Shown one piece after another: positions 52,601 to 60,973 of a stretch of 64,000 nt of DNA. Positions within the stretch are counted from its first letter, which is position 1. Each line of letters starts with the position of its first letter. The notes under the pieces are model-generated. The model was not told the origin of the DNA, made no database searches, and worked only from the letters and a program-made list of their open reading frames with translations. This DNA is from Clostridium sp. CMCC3677 (GTDB taxonomy: Bacteria > Bacillota > Clostridia > Clostridiales > Clostridiaceae), in assembly GCF_023845585.1 (NCBI RefSeq), contig NZ_JAMQHS010000007.1, forward strand, positions 177,117 to 241,116. The letters are read 5' to 3'. The translations under genes and the position numbers were made by a program.

Positions 52601-53202
52601 TTACCTCCTGCACAAGCTATTCCTGCCACATGTGTTCCATGATTTATATGATCTCTTACATCTACAATTGCATATGGATCTGTTGATTTTAAGGCTTCAT
52701 TTATTTGAACTTTATCATAAACTTTTTTATTCTCTCCTAAATCATAAATAAAATCAATTCTCGTGTTGCCATCTTCATCTATAAAAGCAGGATGAGTATA
52801 ATCTATACCAGTATCAATAAATCCAACTAGTACACCCTCTCCAGTTAAGCCATACCTATCCCAAACATTTGGAACACAACAAGCCTTATTGCTTTCAAAA
52901 TCAGAAGTAAATAAAACTTTTGGTAACTCTACATATTGCACACCTTCTATCTGAGATACTTTGCGTATGTCTTCTGACTTTAAAGTAACAATACCAAAAC
53001 CAAAACCTAAATTTTCAAATATACCACCTATCTGCTCCACAGACTTCGTTACTTTATCCAAATTATTTCCAAACAAAACTACTATTTCTATATTTCCTTT
53101 ATTAATTTTTTCATTTTGTGCTAAAGATGTTACCTTATATAGTAACTGTTCTGGTATTCTATTCAATAAGTTTAATTTAGAATCAAACTTGCTAATTTCT
53201 AT
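49627..53202 (-). CDS. Csp-like S8 subtilase with two tandem protease domains; ATA start
   Basis: About 1191 residues. Domain one is the most canonical of the locus: a propeptide with EIVVLFGNN and GFGIVTLKSEDI, then Asp130 (VGFIDTGIDYTHPAF), His188 (INHGTHVAGIA), GNEG, and Ser499 in SGTSMAAPHVAG. It resembles CspB. Domain two has Asp689 (IIDTGIDYLNEEF), His in TGHGTSM and Ser in VSGSSVAAAVVAG, like the domains of the neighbours, and ends YYVGNLFIRLP. AGGAGG lies eight bases before ATA at 53202. The first conventional codon is TTG at 53166 without ribosome site. The jelly-roll insert is present in both domains. It probably acts in spore germination. Confidence 0.86.
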   Translation of the reverse strand: MEISKFDSKLNLLNRIPEQLLYKVTSLAQNEKINKGNIEIVVLFGNNLDKVTKSVEQIGGIFENLGFGFGIVTLKSEDIRKVSQIEGVQYVELPKVLFTSDFESNKACCVPNVWDRYGLTGEGVLVGFIDTGIDYTHPAFIDEDGNTRIDFIYDLGENKKVYDKVQINEALKSTDPYAIVDVRDHINHGTHVAGIACAGGKIPKQNYGVAFKSSIAMVKITRYGFLNFALSTQIMRGIKFLVDKANEINKPLAINISLSTNDGAHNGTSLLEQYIDTICKLERVAMVIASGNEGEAAHHVGGELSDVNVIPFGVADSEVAINLQLYKPLLVDVSIEIENSLGEKSGEIVLRDGYREINIGVDKCIIYNTGPKPFDINGEISISILPSSESLPSGEWKLILKVLNKYRGVYDIWLPITEALNPKTRFLKPDVYNTLGIPATVESVISVGSYNNRTNTFSSFSGRGKFYKTSFTKPDIVAPGEQILSTVSDNGFDTKSGTSMAAPHVAGICALLLQWGIVKGNDPFLYGDRLKYYLSKGAKRDRTEVLYPDPNWGYGIVCAYDSLNLLKLANVRGENTSKNNMDNITDEEFFTLQDTIFATIEYQGDIVGAVKKITNARIFIADKNYAILAVQGDLNEVINKLFDVIIYAVPTVLHTLCDISPVESSGATVFHNSIYLPLDGRGVTIGIIDTGIDYLNEEFINEDDTSRILAIWDQNISTGKPPEGQYGGSEYTREEINKAIKAKRSGEDPYKIVPAKDSTGHGTSMAEIIGARGANPEVRGVAPKCNFAVVKLSPAVLSLRDDFGVYGDIPAFSTSVVFAGIKYLYDLSRRLKIPMVILVPLGTNSGPHNGLSFIERYIDEISRVKGITVVVANGNQGDSDIHTSGTIVETGDTQSIQLKIDKSQKNIKFEIWMSKPDKFSLSIISPSGEVISRIPPALNKITEIKFLYESTIIYVEYSIPETLTGEERITIKARNIREGIWIFKLTGELVVTGKCDAYLIQRELLAPGTKFLNPDPYITLTVPSTSAYAISTGYYNQNNNSNVRESGRGYTRDGRVKPDVVAGGINALVSKAGDAGTQLVSGSSVAAAVVAGCSALIFQWGIVNGNDINLYATKVKTYLIAGTSKREGDVYPNPQWGYGMVNMKGVFDNIRFKINNSIEEKNIVTKKTIYKNEYYVGNLFIRLPKEYLIES

Positions 53203-53359
53203 GTTAATCTCCTCCTGAAAATATAGCTATCTATAATAGATTATTCAAATATTCCTTAATAAAAAACCATTTAGCATTTATATTTTTAACTTCAATTGTA
53301 AACTCTAAATTAACTAATAGATAAATTCCTTGGGAACTTCATCAATCATTTTTAACTAA

Positions 53360-55231
53360 TTACTTTCTGGGTAATCTTATAAATAAATTACCAACATAAT
53401 ACTCATTTTCACCTATTGTTTTTTCAATAACTATATCATTATTGCCTATAAACTCATTAACGTTTAATCTAATATTATCAAAGACCCCCTTCATATTAAC
53501 CATGCCATATCCCCATTGTGGATTAGGATATACGTCACCTTCTCGCTTTGATGTGCCTGCAATAAGATAAGTTTTAACTTTTGTGGCATATAAATTTTTG
53601 TCATTTTCATTGATAATTCCCCACTGAAATATAAGTGCTGAGCATCCTGCTACGACCGCTGCTGCTACACTAGATCCGCTGATAGCTTGTGTTGCACCAC
53701 CTACAGCAGTTACTAAAGTATTTACTCCACCTGCTACTATCTCTGGTTTAACTCTCCCATCTCTTGTATATCCTCTACCGGATTCTGTTACATTTGAATT
53801 ATTATTTTGATCATAATACCCAACAGATATGGCATATGATGATGTTGATGGAATAGTTAATGTTATATATGGATCTGGATTTAAAAATTTCGTACCTGGA
53901 GCCAATAATTCTCTTTGCAGCAGATATGCATCATACTGACCACTTATAACCAATTCTCCTATAAGCTGAAATGTCCAAATTCCTTCCCTTATATTTCTAG
54001 CATTAATTGTAATTTTTTCCTCACCAGTTAGTACTTCTGGTATAGAGTATTCTATATATATTATAGTACTTTCATATAGGAATTTAATTTCTGTTATTTT
54101 ATTAAGACTAGGTGGCATTCTACTAATTATTTCTCCAGAAGGAGAAACAATTGATAATGCAAATTTATCAGGTTTAGAAACCCATATTTCAAAATTTATA
54201 TTTTTTTGATTTTTATCTACTTTAATCTGAACACTTTTAGTATCACCTTTTTTATTTATCTTTCCAGAAGCATGGTTACCTGCATCTCCTTGATTTCCAG
54301 TTGGTACAACTACAGCTATTCCTCTTACTCTTGAAATTTCATCTATATATCTCTCAGTAATAGATAATCCATTATGGGCACCTCTAATTCCACTTAAAGG
54401 TAAAAGTATTACAATAGGTTTTTTTAACTTATAAGATAAATCGTATAAATACTTCATACTTAAAAATAAAACTGAAGTTGAAAAAGTTGGTGCATTACCA
54501 TACACGCCAAAAGCTTCCCTTAATAATTCAGGAGCAGTTCCCAATTTTACAATAGCAAAATCGCATCTTGGTGCAGCTCCTATAATTGCTGGATTTACAC
54601 CTCTAGCTCCCACAACTGATGCCATGTTTGTGCCATGACCATTTTCATCTTTTGAAGGCACTATAGCATAGGGATCTTGTCCATCTCTTTTAGCCTTAAT
54701 AGCCTTATTTATTTCTTCCCTAGTATACTCACTACCTACAAACTGTCCTTCTGGATTTTTTCCCGCAGTTATGTTTTGATCCCAAATAGTTAAAATTCTT
54801 GAAGTATCATCTTCATTAATAAACTCCTCATTTAAATAATCTATACCAGTATCAACTATACCTACAATAACCCCTGACCCATTTAGTGGTAAGTAAGCAC
54901 TGTTATAAAAGCTAGTTGCTCCCGATGCTTCTACTGGTGAAATATCACACAATGTATACAGTGAACTAGGATTAACATAAACAATTACTTCAAAAAGTTC
55001 ATCAACTACTTCCTGTACATCTCCTATAACTGCTAATATTGCACGATTTTTATCAACAATAGCAACACGAGCATTAGGAATTTTTTTCACCATACTCACA
55101 ATATCACCTTTATATTCTATAAGTATATATACAGTATCTAATAGTGCAAAAAAAAGTTCATTTGGCATATTTCCTATATCTTCTTCTAATCTAACATCTT
55201 CTTTATCCTTAAATAAGTCTAATCCATCTAT
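53360..55231 (-). CDS. Csp-like S8 subtilase, single domain; ATA start
   Basis: About 623 residues: a short N-terminal acidic tail, propeptide-like part (IEYKGDIVSMVKKIPNARVAIV), and one subtilase domain with Asp127 (VGIVDTGIDYLNEEF), His199 (NGHGTNM), Asn313 (TGNQGD) and Ser521 (ISGSSVAAAVVAG). The Csp-type insert lies between residues ~315 and ~450. It ends YYVGNLFIRLPRK. AGGAGG stands eight bases before ATA at 55231, and the first ATG in frame is 21 codons further (55168) with a poor ribosome site. It is upstream of the two larger paralogues on the same strand. All triad residues are kept, so it may be an active protease, perhaps in spores. Confidence 0.87.
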   Translation of the reverse strand: MDGLDLFKDKEDVRLEEDIGNMPNELFFALLDTVYILIEYKGDIVSMVKKIPNARVAIVDKNRAILAVIGDVQEVVDELFEVIVYVNPSSLYTLCDISPVEASGATSFYNSAYLPLNGSGVIVGIVDTGIDYLNEEFINEDDTSRILTIWDQNITAGKNPEGQFVGSEYTREEINKAIKAKRDGQDPYAIVPSKDENGHGTNMASVVGARGVNPAIIGAAPRCDFAIVKLGTAPELLREAFGVYGNAPTFSTSVLFLSMKYLYDLSYKLKKPIVILLPLSGIRGAHNGLSITERYIDEISRVRGIAVVVPTGNQGDAGNHASGKINKKGDTKSVQIKVDKNQKNINFEIWVSKPDKFALSIVSPSGEIISRMPPSLNKITEIKFLYESTIIYIEYSIPEVLTGEEKITINARNIREGIWTFQLIGELVISGQYDAYLLQRELLAPGTKFLNPDPYITLTIPSTSSYAISVGYYDQNNNSNVTESGRGYTRDGRVKPEIVAGGVNTLVTAVGGATQAISGSSVAAAVVAGCSALIFQWGIINENDKNLYATKVKTYLIAGTSKREGDVYPNPQWGYGMVNMKGVFDNIRLNVNEFIGNNDIVIEKTIGENEYYVGNLFIRLPRK

Positions 55232-55428
55232 ATTAATCTCCTCCTTGTATATTCTTTGCTAGACTCATTTACATTTTAATTATTGTATTGAAATAGGTAA
55301 CTGATATAGAATATGCTAATGATAGCTAAATAATTAATACTAGGTAAAACTCTTTAATTCTAAAAATCTCTAACAGCATATCATAGCAGTATTCCATACT
55401 TTAAAAATTCTACAAATTTCCAAATAAT

Positions 55429-55485
55429 AAAAAAGATGTTACTATAAAGTTATTAAAAAATTATTTTATAGCAACATCTTTTTTT
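55429..55485. terminator. Bidirectional hairpin upstream of the subtilase genes
   Basis: AAAAAAGATGTTACTATAAA pairs with TTTATAGCAACATCTTTTTTT with one bulge, giving T and A runs on both strands. It isolates the subtilase cluster from the metal-transport operon. The remaining 55232-55428 shows no clear signal. Confidence 0.65.
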
Positions 55486-55603
55486 ATTATATTTGTACTC
55501 TTCTTTATATGTTAATCTATACTATTCCTACACTCATTTGCAGACGCAATAATTATTTTTCACATAGTTAAACGTTATATTTTTAAAAATTAATAATTTA
55601 CAT

Positions 55604-55643
55604 AAAAAAATATAACTAGAAAATAAATTTCCAGTTATATTTA
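55604..55643 (-). terminator. Terminator of the molybdate/tungstate-type operon
   Basis: ATATAACTGGAAA pairs with TTTCTAGTTATAT, followed on the minus strand by T7. It lies 70-100 bases after the stop of the DUF364 gene. Confidence 0.75.
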
Positions 55644-55711
55644 AATATTTAATTTATAGACTGCAGCTAACTAAAAGATATCATATACCGTATTAATTAA
55701 CATTATACCTA

Positions 55712-56446
55712 CTATTTTGAACATGAACAAAATCTTTCAAGATTCATTAAAGATGCTGCTCCTGCAAGTGTTGTACCAAAAAAAATAGTAGGTTTATCAA
55801 TTAAAAAATTTGTTATTGTTTTATTTGCTATTGTGCTACCTGTGGCAACTACTATATCACACCAATTCAACAAATCATCTATAGATTTATTTCCATCTTC
55901 AACTAACACACCGTATTTAATCTTACCTACTGTATCACAAGCTAAATCTACAATTCTAAGTGGAAATTTTTTAGAAAGGTTTTCTAATATTGCAGGTTGA
56001 TACCCTATCATCGCTATTTTAGGATTGCCATACTTCTCTTTAATATAATAAGCAAATTTCTCTGCACATACTTCTGGTTCTCCATCCTTGCAATGAATAG
56101 TTTTATCTGTTAATTTTAAATATCTACATACAGCATTTAAAGTTGCAATATATACCGCTGTATCAAAATTAGTTTTTAAAGGCATTTCAATAATTTGTTT
56201 TAAAGTTCCTTCAAAATTATTAGGCATATCCGTAAAAGCTTGACCTTTTTGGCCTCTAAAATCTGCTTCAAGCAGTTTTTCCTTTCCCTTTATAATAGGA
56301 AAATCTTTTCTATCTGGATTTCCTATAGCTTCCTCTGGCTTTAAAGCCTTTCCTTTTACCTTAACCTCATCATTTAAAAAATTATTATCATTAACTATAT
56401 TCATAAATTTATTAAATAAACTATTATAAAATTCTGTTTCATTCAT
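55712..56446 (-). CDS. DUF364 / DUF4213 family protein (putative heavy-metal chelation)
   Basis: A 244-residue protein. The N-terminal DUF4213 part contains VKGKALKPEEAIGNPDRKDFPIIKGKE; the C-terminal Rossmann-like DUF364 part contains KIAMIGYQPAILENLSKKF near 141, VDLACDT near 166 and DIVVATGSTIANKTI near 197. The two cysteines at the end (RFCSCSK) may bind metal. The family is suspected to chelate metals. It is the fourth gene after modA-, modB- and modC-like genes, 21 bases from the ATPase, so a role in molybdenum or tungsten handling is likely. It is not a known part of the transporter. Confidence 0.85.
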   Translation of the reverse strand: MNETEFYNSLFNKFMNIVNDNNFLNDEVKVKGKALKPEEAIGNPDRKDFPIIKGKEKLLEADFRGQKGQAFTDMPNNFEGTLKQIIEMPLKTNFDTAVYIATLNAVCRYLKLTDKTIHCKDGEPEVCAEKFAYYIKEKYGNPKIAMIGYQPAILENLSKKFPLRIVDLACDTVGKIKYGVLVEDGNKSIDDLLNWCDIVVATGSTIANKTITNFLIDKPTIFFGTTLAGAASLMNLERFCSCSK

Positions 56447-56467
56447 ATTATTGCCTCCATAATTCTA

Positions 56468-57505
56468 TTACAAAATTTGTATATCACTATCTTTAATTCC
56501 CACATATACTTCTTTACCTGGATTTAGCTTTAAATCTTCAATGCATTTTTCTGTTACAAAGGAGTTTAATTCAATTCCTACATCAACTATAACTTTTTTT
56601 ATAAAGCCTTGATTAATAATTTCAACAATTCTACCTTTGAATTTATTCTCAAAGTTTTGAGTTCTAGGGTCTAAGAACAGAAAAACATTTTCACCACGTA
56701 CTGCAGCTACTGCCTCATTAAGTACACTGTTATTTTTAACAACAAATTTCACATCATTTGATAAAATCGCTCTTCTATCACTTACCTTACATTTAAATAG
56801 ATTACTAAATCCTGTGAATTTAGCTATAAATTCTGATGAAGGATGTTTAAATATTTCCTCTGGACTTCCAATTTCAAGAATTTCTCCATTATTCATAACT
56901 GCTATTCTGTCTGCTAAATACAAAGCCTCATTAAAATCATGAGTAACATGAATAGTTGTAGTATTTAGATTTTTATGCATTTTTTTTAGGTTTTGTTGAA
57001 AAATTTCTTTAGTACAAGGATCAAGTGCACTGCTGACTTCATCCAATAATAGTATTTGTGGTGAAGTAATAATAGCTCTTGCGAAAGCGATGCGTTGTTG
57101 TTCTCCTCCACTTAACATAGATATATTCCTATTCAATAAATGCTTTATATTAAGCATTTCACATATACTAAATAAAGCTTGCTCTGCACTACTTTTAGAC
57201 ATGCTTTTTACTTTAGAACTAAAGAGTATATTTTCTCTTACAGATAAATGAGGAAACAACAAATAATCTTGATATACAAATCCTATATTTCTATGCTCTG
57301 GTGGAACATTATTCAAATTTCTATTATTTATATATATATTCCCTTTGTCCAAATTATAAATTCCTGCTATTATTTCTAAAATTATAGTCTTACCTGCTCC
57401 TGTAGGTCCTAATATAACAAAATATTCCCCTTCTTTTACTTCAAAACTTATATCTTTAAGTGTAAAGTTACCTAGTTTTTTATAAATATGCTCTAATTTA
57501 AGCAT
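56468..57505 (-). CDS. Molybdate/tungstate-type ABC transporter ATP-binding protein
   Basis: A 345-residue ATPase with Walker A LGPTGAGKT near 32, Q-loop FVYQDYLLFPHLSV near 77, signature LSGGEQQR near 133, Walker B ILLLDEVSSALDP near 153 and the H-loop VTHDFNEAL near 188. The C-terminal ~100 residues form a TOBE-like regulatory domain (VGIKDSDIQIL end) typical of ModC, WtpC and TupC-like subunits. Spacing to modB is 20 bases. It drives oxyanion uptake with the membrane and binding subunits. Confidence 0.88.
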   Translation of the reverse strand: MLKLEHIYKKLGNFTLKDISFEVKEGEYFVILGPTGAGKTIILEIIAGIYNLDKGNIYINNRNLNNVPPEHRNIGFVYQDYLLFPHLSVRENILFSSKVKSMSKSSAEQALFSICEMLNIKHLLNRNISMLSGGEQQRIAFARAIITSPQILLLDEVSSALDPCTKEIFQQNLKKMHKNLNTTTIHVTHDFNEALYLADRIAVMNNGEILEIGSPEEIFKHPSSEFIAKFTGFSNLFKCKVSDRRAILSNDVKFVVKNNSVLNEAVAAVRGENVFLFLDPRTQNFENKFKGRIVEIINQGFIKKVIVDVGIELNSFVTEKCIEDLKLNPGKEVYVGIKDSDIQIL

Positions 57506-57525
57506 GAAATAACTCCTTTTTAGTA

Positions 57526-58335
57526 TTATTTTATATTTTCTGTATTTCTCTTTTCAAACAATTGAAAAATAGACAAACATACTATAGACATAATTATTAA
57601 TATTGTTGCTGCTGCTAACGCTTTATCCAGTTCCCCACCAGCTAAATTTAAAAATATTGCTGCTGGTAATGTCTCTGTCTTCATACGAATAGCTCCTGCA
57701 AGCATAAGAGCAGTACCAAATTCACCCAATGCACTAGTCCATACAATTATAACTCCTGAAATCACCCCATTTCTTGCTAACGGAAGCGTTACCTTAAAAA
57801 ATGATTCACAACTGCTATAACCAAGTGTTCTAGCAACAAATTCTAATTTAGGATTAATACTTTCAAAAGTTACTTTTAAAATTCTTATCATATATGGAGT
57901 ATTAATAAAAAAATGAGCTACTATTATTCCATATACAGAAAAAACAGGATCCATTCCTAATTTACTAACAATATTTTCTATAGGCTTTGTAGTAAATAGT
58001 AATAGAAGAGCTATTCCTGATGCAATTGGTGGAATTGAAATTGGCATTTGTACTATTGCATTTATAATTTTTTTACCCCAAAAGTTAAACCTAACTAATC
58101 CATATGATATAGGTATAGAAAACATCAAACAAATTATTGTTGATATGGTTGATGTAAAAAAGCTTAACTTAATTGCAAACTGAATTTCTTTATCCAAGAG
58201 ACTTTCTATTAAATTAGGAATGCCTCTTAGTAATACTCCAAATATTGCAAAAATTATAAATAATATAAAAACCAAAAGAAATATACATATAGATGTTTTA
58301 AAAAAAATGTCTTTTAAATTTTTATTAAATCTCAT
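57526..58335 (-). CDS. Molybdate/tungstate-type ABC transporter permease
   Basis: A 269-residue permease with six helices. The EAA coupling loop is EFVARTLGYSSCESFFKVTLPLARNGVISG near 165-195. The motif GEFGTALMLAGAIRMKTETLPAAIFL near 205-230 is typical of ModB/WtpB. It forms the homodimeric membrane channel of a molybdate or tungstate importer. The gap to modA is 42 bases and to the ATPase gene 20. Confidence 0.9.
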   Translation of the reverse strand: MRFNKNLKDIFFKTSICIFLLVFILFIIFAIFGVLLRGIPNLIESLLDKEIQFAIKLSFFTSTISTIICLMFSIPISYGLVRFNFWGKKIINAIVQMPISIPPIASGIALLLLFTTKPIENIVSKLGMDPVFSVYGIIVAHFFINTPYMIRILKVTFESINPKLEFVARTLGYSSCESFFKVTLPLARNGVISGVIIVWTSALGEFGTALMLAGAIRMKTETLPAAIFLNLAGGELDKALAAATILIIMSIVCLSIFQLFEKRNTENIK

Positions 58336-58377
58336 TAGTTAGCCTCTCAATACTACTTTAAAGTAAACATTTACATG

Positions 58378-59172
58378 TTATTCAATAGGTTTTAAATTAT
58401 TTTTTGTAAATATAGCCTTTCCTTCATCTGAATTAGTAAAATCAATAAACTTTTGACACAGCTCCTTATCTTCACAACTTTTCAGAGTGCTTATATTTAC
58501 CTTTTCAACTGAATTTTGTTCATTTGGAATTTGAACGCAATCTATATCTTTAGCTGCATTAAGAGCATTATCTTCCCAAACAATTGAAGCATCTGCTTTT
58601 TTCATAGAAAGATAGGTTACTATCTCATTTACAGTAGAAACTGTTGAAACAACATTAGGTTTTACCTCATCTTGAATACCTACTTTAGTAAATAATTTCA
58701 TAGCCAATTTCCCCAATGGTGATGTTTCAGGGTCTCCTAAGATGACTCTGACTCCAGACTTTGAAAAATCTTGTAAGTTTTTTATATCAAGTGGATTTCC
58801 TTTAGGCACAGCAATTACAGGCGTATGATATGTTAAGTCCTTTTTATCTAGCGTTAATTCTTTTTTATTTGCTGTTTCATAGTCTTTATTTGAAGGTAAT
58901 ACACAAATATCTCCTTTATGTGAAATCTCCATTTGACCTATAAGATCTGATGCATTAGCATAAGTAAATTCAGCTTTAACACCATTTTGTTTTTCGAATT
59001 TTTCCCCTATTTCATCCATTGGCTTTTTTAAACCTGCAGCACAATAAATTAATAAAGATTTGTCTTTTTCATTATTTGCAGTAGTAGGTTTTGATGCTTG
59101 TCCGCATCCCCCTAACATAATAGCAACTATTAACAATGTTGAAATTAAAATCAGTGAATTCCTTTTCTTCAC
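58378..59172 (-). CDS. modA: Molybdate/tungstate-type ABC transporter binding lipoprotein
   Basis: A 264-residue extracellular solute-binding protein. The signal peptide VKKRNSLILISTLLIVAIMLGGC ends in a lipobox with Cys25-like position. The mature part follows ModA: LLIYCAAGLKKPMDEIGEKFEKQNGVKAEFTYANASDLIGQ, then GVRVILGDPETSPLGKLAMKLF, and ADASIVWEDNAL. These fit ModA/WtpA oxyanion-binding proteins. The GTG at 59172 has AGAGG nine bases before it, whereas the ATG at 59181 touches the ribosome site and is rejected. It is first of four genes under a palindromic operator at 59239. Confidence 0.87.
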   Translation of the reverse strand: MKKRNSLILISTLLIVAIMLGGCGQASKPTTANNEKDKSLLIYCAAGLKKPMDEIGEKFEKQNGVKAEFTYANASDLIGQMEISHKGDICVLPSNKDYETANKKELTLDKKDLTYHTPVIAVPKGNPLDIKNLQDFSKSGVRVILGDPETSPLGKLAMKLFTKVGIQDEVKPNVVSTVSTVNEIVTYLSMKKADASIVWEDNALNAAKDIDCVQIPNEQNSVEKVNISTLKSCEDKELCQKFIDFTNSDEGKAIFTKNNLKPIE

Positions 59173-59238
59173 AAAAATCATCCTCTCTTCTAGTAATTCA
59201 TTTTAGCCCCTTTCACTCTAATGTTACCATCTTCTTTC

Positions 59239-59282
59239 GTATTCTATACAAATAGAATACCACTCCATTATTTCCCAGTCAA
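59239..59282 (-). promoter_or_regulatory. modA promoter overlapped by a perfect operator palindrome
   Basis: TTGACT (59277-59282), 17 bases, TATTCT (59254-59259) on the minus strand. GTATTCTAT-ACAA-ATAGAATAC (59239-59260), a perfect 9-4-9 palindrome, covers the -10 box. This is a repressor site, presumably for a molybdate- or tungstate-responsive regulator encoded elsewhere. Confidence 0.8.
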
Positions 59283-59339
59283 TAAATTCCATATCTATTT
59301 TTTCATTTTTCAACATATTAACTATTTCTATGACTGTTT

Positions 59340-59415
59340 ATTTAAATTTATTATAATTTTCTATTATAAATATTTTATCTAAAAACATATTAAGTTCTTC
59401 TTTATTTTCCACAAA
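59340..59415 (-). pseudogene. Short relic of a second dus gene
   Basis: The minus strand reads NKEELNMFLDKIFIIEN and then stops. This matches KREELDMFLDKIFKIDD of the intact Dus at 43108, and the DNA agrees over about 40 bases (TATTTTATCTAAAAACATAT). No other part of a dus gene is found nearby. It adjoins copy D of the dispersed repeat, as copy C adjoins the real dus. Confidence 0.65.
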
Positions 59416-59418
59416 TTA

Positions 59419-59471
59419 AAATAACCCACAACAATAAACTGCCCTCTGTCAAGTAGACATTGGGCAGTTTA
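59419..59471. repeat. Dispersed palindromic repeat (copy D) with 37-bp hairpin
   Basis: AAAATAACCCACA is followed by the hairpin 59435-59471, arms TAAACTGCCCTCTGTC and GACATTGGGCAGTTTA around AAGTA. It matches copy B in loop and copy C in left flank. It ends 26 bases before the SelO stop and may terminate that gene. Confidence 0.72.
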
Positions 59472-59497
59472 GAAATGTATTGCATTTTTATCTTCAT

Positions 59498-60973
59498 TTA
59501 AGTACCACAATAAGTCTTATATGCACAACTTGTTGATTTTGGTAATGTAGAATAATATTCATTGATATTTGAATAATCATAAGGATTTTTAAGAACATCT
59601 ACAAGACGTTGCATAACACCATAATCATTATATTTAACTGCTGCATCTAAGGCCTCTTCTACTCTATTATTACGTGGTATCACTGTTGGATTATTTTGTT
59701 CCATTAGATTCTTTAATTCTTCACTTGATTCATCTTGCCTTGTTAATCTTTCTTGCCATAATTCATACCACATCTTAAATTCTTCACTTTTAAACATATC
59801 TATATCATTTAGATTTCCTAATGTTAAATTACGAAAAGTGTTTGTATAATCTGCCTTAAATCTTTTCATCATAATTAAAAGAGATTGTATTAACTTTTTA
59901 TCTTCTTCTTCTTCATTAAATATTCCAAGCTTTGCTCTCATTCCCACGTACCAATATTTATTATATAAATCACTATACTTAGATATTGAATTTTCAGCTA
60001 TCTTGGTCGCCCTTTCTAAATCTTCATCTAATAATGGTAACAATGTTTCTGCAAATCTAGCTAAGTTCCAAGCTCCTATTTTAGGTTGATTCCCATAAGC
60101 ATACCTCCCATTAATGTCAATAGAGCTAAATACAGTATTAGGGTCATAGACATCCATAAATGCACAAGGACCATAATCAATCGTTTCTCCTGCAATAGAT
60201 ATGTTATCAGTATTCATAACTCCATGAATAAATCCCACTAACTGCCATTTTGAAATAAGCTTCGCTTGACTCTTTATAACTTCATTAAGTAAATATAAAT
60301 AAGGATTACATTCATATTCTGCCTTTTTGAAATGTCTATTTAAAGTGTAATCAGCTAATGCTTTAAGTTCTTCAAATGTTCCCCAATTTGCAGCAAATTG
60401 AAATGTACCAACGCGTATATGACTTTTTGCTATACGTGTTAAAATTGCTCCTGGTAAAATTTGTTCTCTTATTACATCTTCCCCTGTTGAAACTACTGCT
60501 AAACTACGAGTTGTCGGAATTCCTAACCCATACATGCCCTCACTTATTATGTATTCTCTAAGCATTGGCCCTAAAGTGGCTTTTCCATCTCCACCTCTTG
60601 AATATGGCGTTCTACCTGTGCCTTTAAGTTGAATATCAAATCTTTCTCCATTTTTTGATATAAATTCACCTAAAAGAACGGCTCTACCATCCCCTAACAT
60701 TGTAAAATGTCCAAATTGATGACCTGCATAAGCTTGTGCAATTGGAACTGTACCTTCTAAAATTTTATTTCCAGCAAAAAAATTTACTTCATCATCACTT
60801 TGCAAAAACTCTTCATTTAACCCTAGATTCTTTGCTAGTGATCTATTAAATGCTACTAGCTTCGCACTTGGTACTTTGTTTGGATTTTGTTTTGAAAATA
60901 ATTTTTTAGGAAGTTTAATATACGTATTTTCTAAATTCAAATGAGCATTAGTAATTACTTCTTTATTATTCAT
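59498..60973 (-). CDS. selO: Protein adenylyltransferase SelO (YdiU family)
   Basis: A 491-residue pseudokinase-fold AMPylator. The N-terminal [24 protein letters not shown] (80-103) and [21 protein letters not shown] (112-132) form the family core with the ATP-binding Lys and Arg. [24 protein letters not shown] near 250-275 contains the metal-binding Asn and Asp. The C-terminal [12 protein letters not shown] carries Cys where eukaryotic homologues have selenocysteine. SelO transfers AMP to Ser, Thr or Tyr of redox proteins. SD AGGAG-like GGAGAT precedes the ATG. It is single. Confidence 0.96.
   Translation of the reverse strand: MNNKEVITNAHLNLENTYIKLPKKLFSKQNPNKVPSAKLVAFNRSLAKNLGLNEEFLQSDDEVNFFAGNKILEGTVPIAQAYAGHQFGHFTMLGDGRAVLLGEFISKNGERFDIQLKGTGRTPYSRGGDGKATLGPMLREYIISEGMYGLGIPTTRSLAVVSTGEDVIREQILPGAILTRIAKSHIRVGTFQFAANWGTFEELKALADYTLNRHFKKAEYECNPYLYLLNEVIKSQAKLISKWQLVGFIHGVMNTDNISIAGETIDYGPCAFMDVYDPNTVFSSIDINGRYAYGNQPKIGAWNLARFAETLLPLLDEDLERATKIAENSISKYSDLYNKYWYVGMRAKLGIFNEEEEDKKLIQSLLIMMKRFKADYTNTFRNLTLGNLNDIDMFKSEEFKMWYELWQERLTRQDESSEELKNLMEQNNPTVIPRNNRVEEALDAAVKYNDYGVMQRLVDVLKNPYDYSNINEYYSTLPKSTSCAYKTYCGT

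Noticed and set aside
44195..55231. CspA/CspC-style pseudoproteases
   Set aside because: Asp, His and Ser are present in all six domains, so loss of the catalytic triad cannot be claimed.
59498..60973. Selenocysteine in SelO
   Set aside because: The C-terminal motif has TGT (Cys) and the frame stops normally; no UGA with downstream SECIS-like element is involved.
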